A stretch of 9,040 nt of DNA from RUG563 sp024681215 (lineage in GTDB: Bacteria; Bacillota; Clostridia; Christensenellales; Aristaeellaceae): assembly GCA_024681215.1 (NCBI GenBank), contig JAILBG010000085.1, forward strand, positions 1 through 9,040, in the 5' to 3' direction. Below the pieces are notes generated by a model. That model searched no databases. It worked only from the letters and a program-made list of their open reading frames with translations, and was not told where the DNA came from. Shown here one piece after another: positions 6,069 through 9,040 of this stretch. The first letter of the stretch is position 1. Each line of letters starts with the position of its first letter. Position numbers and translations under genes: made by a program.

Positions 6069-7745
6069 ATGAAGAACATTCAGGAAAGCTACGAACGCTG
6101 GCTGCGCCTGGCCGATCCCACGCTGCAGGAGGAGCTGCGCGGCATGGACGAAGCCGGGAAGGAGGACGCCTTCTACCGGGAACTGGCCTTCGGCACGGGG
6201 GGCCTGAGGGGCGTCATCGGCGCGGGCACCAACCGCATGAACGTGCACACCGTACGCAGGGCGTCCCAGGGCCTGGCGGACTATGTGAACGCGCATTTCC
6301 CGGCGGACGGGCGCCGCATCGCCGTGAGCTACGACAGCCGCATCCTCTCCGACGCCTTCGCCCGGGCCGCCGCCGGGGTGTTCGCGGCCAACGGCATCCG
6401 GGCCCTGATCTACGACCGGCTCATGCCCACCCCCTGCCTGTCCTACGCCGTGCGGGCGCTGCACTGCGCCGCGGGCATCATGGTCACCGCCTCCCACAAC
6501 CCCGCCAAATACAACGGCTACAAGGTCTACGGCCCCGACGGCTGCCAGATCACCACCCGGGCCGCAGAAGAGATCCTTTCCGAAATCGAAAAGCTGGATG
6601 TGTTTGAGGACGTCAAATGCCTGGACTTTGAGGACGGGCTTCGCTCCGGCATGATCGCCTTCATCCCGGAGGAGGTGTACGACGGCTTCGTGGCGGAGGT
6701 CAAGGCCCAGTCCCTGCTGGGAGACGTGGAGATCGACAGGAACGTGGCCATCGTGTACAGCCCCCTGAACGGCACGGGGCTTGAGCCAGTGACCCGCACG
6801 CTGCGGGAGAGCGGGTATGCCAGCGTCACCGTGGTGAAGGAGCAGGAGCAGCCCGACGGGCGCTTCCCCACCTGCCCCTACCCCAACCCCGAGATCCGGG
6901 AGGCCATGCAGCTGGGCCTGGAATACGCCCAAAGGCTGAACGCCGATCTGCTCCTGGCCACGGACCCGGACTGCGACCGCTGCGGCATCGCGGTCCGGGA
7001 CAGCGCGGGAGAATACCGCCTGCTCACCGGCAACGAAACGGGGGTGCTGCTGCTGGATTACGTGTGCAGCCGCCGCATCGCCCTGGGAAAAATGCCCGAA
7101 AAGCCCGTGCTGGTGAAAACCATCGTCACCACGGACATGGGCGAGAAAATCGCCCGTCGGTACGGCGTGGAGACGGTGAACGTGCTCACGGGCTTCAAGT
7201 ACATCGGCGAGACCATCGCCCGCCTGGAAAAGGCCGGGCGGCGGGACAGCTACATTTTCGGCTTCGAGGAAAGCTACGGCTATCTGTCCGGCACCTACGT
7301 GCGGGACAAGGACGCCGTGAACGCCGCGTTCCTGATCTGCGAAATGTTCGCGTATTACAGAAGCAAAGGGATCGGGCTTCTGGACCGGCTGGAGGAAATG
7401 TACCGGGAGTACGGCTATTGCCTGAACACGCTGCACAGCTATGAATTCGAAGGCGCGGCGGGGTTTGAGAAAATGGGGCGGATCATGGCCGCCTTCCGCA
7501 GCGGCGTTGGCAGGATCGCCGGACGGCAGGTGGAAAAAACCGCCGATTACGGCCCCGGCCTGGACGGCCTGCCCCCCGCCGACGTGCTGAAATTCACCCT
7601 GGCCGGCGGCGCGTCCGCCGTGGTGCGGCCCAGCGGCACCGAGCCCAAAATAAAAATCTATCTCTCCGTTTCCGCCCCGGACCGGGACGCCGCCGCCCTG
7701 GAGGAAAAGGCCCTGGCCGCCGGCATGGAAGCATACCTGCGCTGA
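6069..7745 (+). CDS. phospho-sugar mutase (phosphoglucomutase/phosphomannomutase)
   Basis: This 558-residue alpha-D-phosphohexomutase interconverts hexose 1- and 6-phosphates. AGGAGG (6056-6061) lies seven bases before the ATG and overlaps the previous stop. All four active-site segments are present and intact: TASHNP with the phosphoryl-carrying Ser (S142), the Mg-binding loop DPDCDR (D299, D301, D303), the sugar-binding loop GFEESYG (398-404), and the phosphate-binding RPSGTEPK (520-527). An N-terminal FGTGGLRG segment (41-48) is also typical. Length and the GFEES loop match Firmicute phosphoglucomutase-type enzymes (PgcA-like), which often accept both glucose and mannose phosphates. Lying between two GH130 phosphorylases, its probable substrate here is mannose 1-phosphate, giving mannose 6-phosphate for glycolysis. 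That preference is an inference from context. The enzyme also handles glucose 1-phosphate in many relatives. Confidence 0.9.
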   Translation: MKNIQESYERWLRLADPTLQEELRGMDEAGKEDAFYRELAFGTGGLRGVIGAGTNRMNVHTVRRASQGLADYVNAHFPADGRRIAVSYDSRILSDAFARAAAGVFAANGIRALIYDRLMPTPCLSYAVRALHCAAGIMVTASHNPAKYNGYKVYGPDGCQITTRAAEEILSEIEKLDVFEDVKCLDFEDGLRSGMIAFIPEEVYDGFVAEVKAQSLLGDVEIDRNVAIVYSPLNGTGLEPVTRTLRESGYASVTVVKEQEQPDGRFPTCPYPNPEIREAMQLGLEYAQRLNADLLLATDPDCDRCGIAVRDSAGEYRLLTGNETGVLLLDYVCSRRIALGKMPEKPVLVKTIVTTDMGEKIARRYGVETVNVLTGFKYIGETIARLEKAGRRDSYIFGFEESYGYLSGTYVRDKDAVNAAFLICEMFAYYRSKGIGLLDRLEEMYREYGYCLNTLHSYEFEGAAGFEKMGRIMAAFRSGVGRIAGRQVEKTADYGPGLDGLPPADVLKFTLAGGASAVVRPSGTEPKIKIYLSVSAPDRDAAALEEKALAAGMEAYLR

Positions 7746-7748
7746 ACC

Positions 7749-7764
7749 GCGGAAGGCTTTCCGC
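7749..7764 (+). repeat. small hairpin in the mutase/GH130 gap
   Basis: GCGGAA (7749-7754) and TTCCGC (7759-7764) pair around a GGCT loop. An A-rich stretch and no T-run follow, so it is not a normal terminator. It may stabilise or tune the mRNA between the two genes. The 62-base gap otherwise holds only the ribosome site of the next gene. Confidence 0.4.
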
Positions 7765-7807
7765 TTGCAGTAAAAAAACGAATCGACGAAAGAAAGGATG
7801 ATCTCTC

Positions 7808-8830
7808 ATGCCCAAATATCAGATGATCGCCCCCAAGCTGCCCAACGTGCCCTGGCAGGAGAAGCCCGCGGGTCACATCAACTCTCCCCTCTGGCGCTAT
7901 ACGGACAACCCCATCATCGGCCGCAATCCCCTCAAGGGCGTGGCCCGCATCTTCAATTCCGCCGTCATGCCCTACGGCGGCAGGTTCGTGGGCGTGTTCC
8001 GGGGCGAGCAGACCAACGGCGTGCCCTACATTTACCTGGGCTGGAGCCAGGACGCCATCTACTGGGACTTTGAGGAAAACAAGATCCCCTTCGTGGACGC
8101 GGAAGGCAAGCCCTTCATGCCCATCTACGCCTACGATCCCCGGCTGGTGAAGGTGGAGGACACCTACTACATCATCTGGTGCCAGGATTTCTACGGCGCG
8201 GCCATCGGCGTGGCGAAAACGAAGGATTTCAAAACCTTCGTGCGCATCGAAAACCCCTTCCTGCCCTTCAACCGCAACGCGGTGCTCTTCCCCCGGAAGG
8301 TGCACGGCAATTTCATGATGATGTCCCGCCCCTCCGACAGCGGCCACACCCCCTTCGGCGATATCTTCATCAGCGAGAGCCCGGACATGGAATTCTGGGG
8401 CCGGCATCGTCACGTGATGAGCCGGGGCAATAACTGGTGGGAGGGCCTCAAGATCGGCGGCGGCGCGGCGCCCATCGAAACCAGCGAAGGGTGGCTGCTC
8501 TTCTACCACGGCGTCACCCAGACCTGCAACGGCTACGTTTACTCCATCGGCGTGGCCATCCTGGATATCGACAACCCCTCTATCGTGAAGTACCGCTGCC
8601 AGAATTACCTTTTGACCCCCGAGGAATGGTTTGAGGAGCGCGGCTTCGTGCCCAACGTCACCTTCCCCTGCGCCACCCTCCACGACCCCGACACCGGCCG
8701 CATCGCCGTGTACTACGGCGCGTCCGACAGCTACGTGGGCCTGGCCTTCGGAAACCTGGACGAGATCATCGACTACATCAAGGACAACAGCAAAACCACC
8801 CCCGACGACACCGAGATCGGACGCCGGTAA
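7808..8830 (+). CDS. beta-1,4-mannooligosaccharide phosphorylase, GH130 (subfamily 2 type)
   Basis: This encodes 340 residues. AGAAAGGA (7791-7798) lies nine bases before the ATG at 7808. The general acid is probably D110 in YAYDPRL. Other GH130 landmarks are WRYTDNPIIGRNP (29-41), RIFNSAV (47-53), VAKTKDFKTF (135-144), NRNAVLFPRK (155-164), WEGLKIGGGAAP (211-222), FYHGVTQ (232-238) and YYGASDSYVGLA (302-313). The pattern resembles R. albus RaMP2, which removes mannosyl units from beta-1,4-mannooligosaccharides as mannose 1-phosphate. The same subfamily also contains mannosyl-N-acetylglucosamine phosphorylases acting on N-glycan cores (UhgbMP), so the substrate is not certain; the companion mannosylglucose phosphorylase favours plant mannan. 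There is no signal peptide, so the substrate must be imported as oligosaccharide. It is the last gene of the operon; the Asp/Lys-rich tail after residue 325 looks disordered. It is only distantly similar to the first GH130 gene, so it is not a recent duplicate. Confidence 0.86.
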   Translation: MPKYQMIAPKLPNVPWQEKPAGHINSPLWRYTDNPIIGRNPLKGVARIFNSAVMPYGGRFVGVFRGEQTNGVPYIYLGWSQDAIYWDFEENKIPFVDAEGKPFMPIYAYDPRLVKVEDTYYIIWCQDFYGAAIGVAKTKDFKTFVRIENPFLPFNRNAVLFPRKVHGNFMMMSRPSDSGHTPFGDIFISESPDMEFWGRHRHVMSRGNNWWEGLKIGGGAAPIETSEGWLLFYHGVTQTCNGYVYSIGVAILDIDNPSIVKYRCQNYLLTPEEWFEERGFVPNVTFPCATLHDPDTGRIAVYYGASDSYVGLAFGNLDEIIDYIKDNSKTTPDDTEIGRR

Positions 8831-8847
8831 GAAACGAAATAAATCAA

Positions 8848-8892
8848 GCAGGGGGGACCTCTCTTTTGAGTCAAAAGAGAGGTCCCCCCTGC
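8848..8892. repeat. 45-base near-perfect palindrome downstream of the operon
   Basis: Two 22-base arms (8848-8869 and 8871-8892) are exact reverse complements around a single central G, giving a hairpin of at least 21 pairs with a three-base loop. Each arm combines a run of six G or C with a CTCTCTTTT/AAAAGAGAG segment. It starts 18 bases after the stop of the last GH130 gene. No T-tract follows on the + strand; on the - strand a T-rich but broken stretch follows. It may end transcription or protect the mRNA 3' end, or be a mobile or interspersed intergenic repeat. Confidence 0.85.
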
Positions 8893-9040
8893 ACCCCCTC
8901 AGAGAAAACCATCTATGGGTTGGGTTGGTCTTTTATACTAAGTCAAATCTAAAATAATTCCAGGATTCGGGATGGATTTTTCTCTCTGGCTAAGCTGAAT
9001 GGAGGGAGGCGTAGCAGCGCTACGTTGACCGGAATGAAGC
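8893..9040. other. non-coding tail of the window with small hairpin
   Basis: No open frame with a ribosome site was seen here. A hairpin CGTAGC-AGC-GCTACG stands at 9010-9024, within a purine-rich GGAGGGAGGC context. The sequence style (GGAGGGAGGC followed by a short hairpin and GAATGAAGC) resembles non-coding interspersed repeats, but one copy cannot prove this. A TATACT at 8934-8939 lacks a matching upstream hexamer. Confidence 0.4.

Noticed and set aside
4979..6607. A 542-codon + strand frame across the first GH130 gene and the mutase
   Set aside because: It is out of frame with both genes, Arg/Gly/Pro-rich as expected for a shifted GC-rich frame, and has no matching motif or ribosome site.
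4830..7436. An 868-codon open frame on the - strand opposite the first GH130 gene and the mutase
   Set aside because: It is an antisense shadow of GC-rich codons. It is made of repetitive His/Val/Gly/Ala composition without any domain, while the + strand carries two complete enzymes with intact active-site motifs.
7658..8683. A 341-codon open frame on the - strand opposite the second GH130 gene
   Set aside because: It has the same shadow pattern, no domain and no recognisable ribosome site, and lies fully opposite a well-supported GH130 gene.
1..9040. CRISPR array, tRNA gene, reverse transcriptase or diversity-generating retroelement near the variable tail genes
   Set aside because: No regularly spaced repeats, no cloverleaf sequence and no reverse-transcriptase motif were seen on either strand. 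The fibre tip has no recognisable template repeat in the window.

Overview
The window looks like a piece of chromosome from a GC-rich, probably gut-associated Bacillota (Clostridia-type) bacterium. This rests on the strong AGGAGG-type ribosome binding sites, the Firmicute-style phage tail and lysis proteins, and a mannan phosphorolysis operon like those of Ruminococcus and Roseburia. No rRNA, tRNA or taxonomic marker gene is present, so the assignment is an inference from gene content and style.

Region 1 (about 1-4672) is the late end of a tailed-phage genome, most likely a prophage. All genes lie on the + strand. In order they are a possible gene end, a small DUF1617-like protein, a short tail/receptor-binding protein, a collagen-containing tail fibre gene, a LamG-like tail protein of lower GC, a small conserved phage protein, an NlpC/P60-type endolysin with a peptidoglycan-binding domain, a membrane/coiled-coil protein and a small holin-like protein. 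The last genes are joined by ATGA/GTGA-type overlaps, which suggests translational coupling.

The most striking feature is in the fibre gene. The reading frame that starts at 969 meets a TAG at 1458-1460 and then stays open in the same frame to 2357. The TAG sits exactly at the third position of a Gly-Pro-X triplet at the head of a Gly-Ala-Thr collagen tract. Reading it as glutamine restores a continuous 462-residue fibre. No gene in the window ends in TAG. Amber readthrough, suppression or reassignment is therefore possible, but a simple CAG-to-TAG mutation is equally compatible.

Region 2 (4673-4886) is the phage/host boundary. It holds a 16-bp stem-loop, a strong rho-independent terminator and a perfect TATAAT box. 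The prophage attachment site probably lies here, although no core repeat can be shown from one end alone.

Region 3 (4887-8830) is a compact three-gene operon. It encodes a GH130 mannosylglucose phosphorylase, a phosphohexomutase and a second GH130 enzyme of the beta-mannooligosaccharide phosphorylase type. Together they would cleave beta-1,4-mannosides with phosphate in the cytoplasm and convert mannose 1-phosphate to mannose 6-phosphate without spending ATP on that sugar. The epimerase, transporter and mannanase that usually accompany these enzymes are not in the window.

Region 4 (8831-9040) has no gene. It contains a 45-base near-perfect palindrome and a smaller hairpin near the window end, and may be part of an interspersed intergenic repeat.
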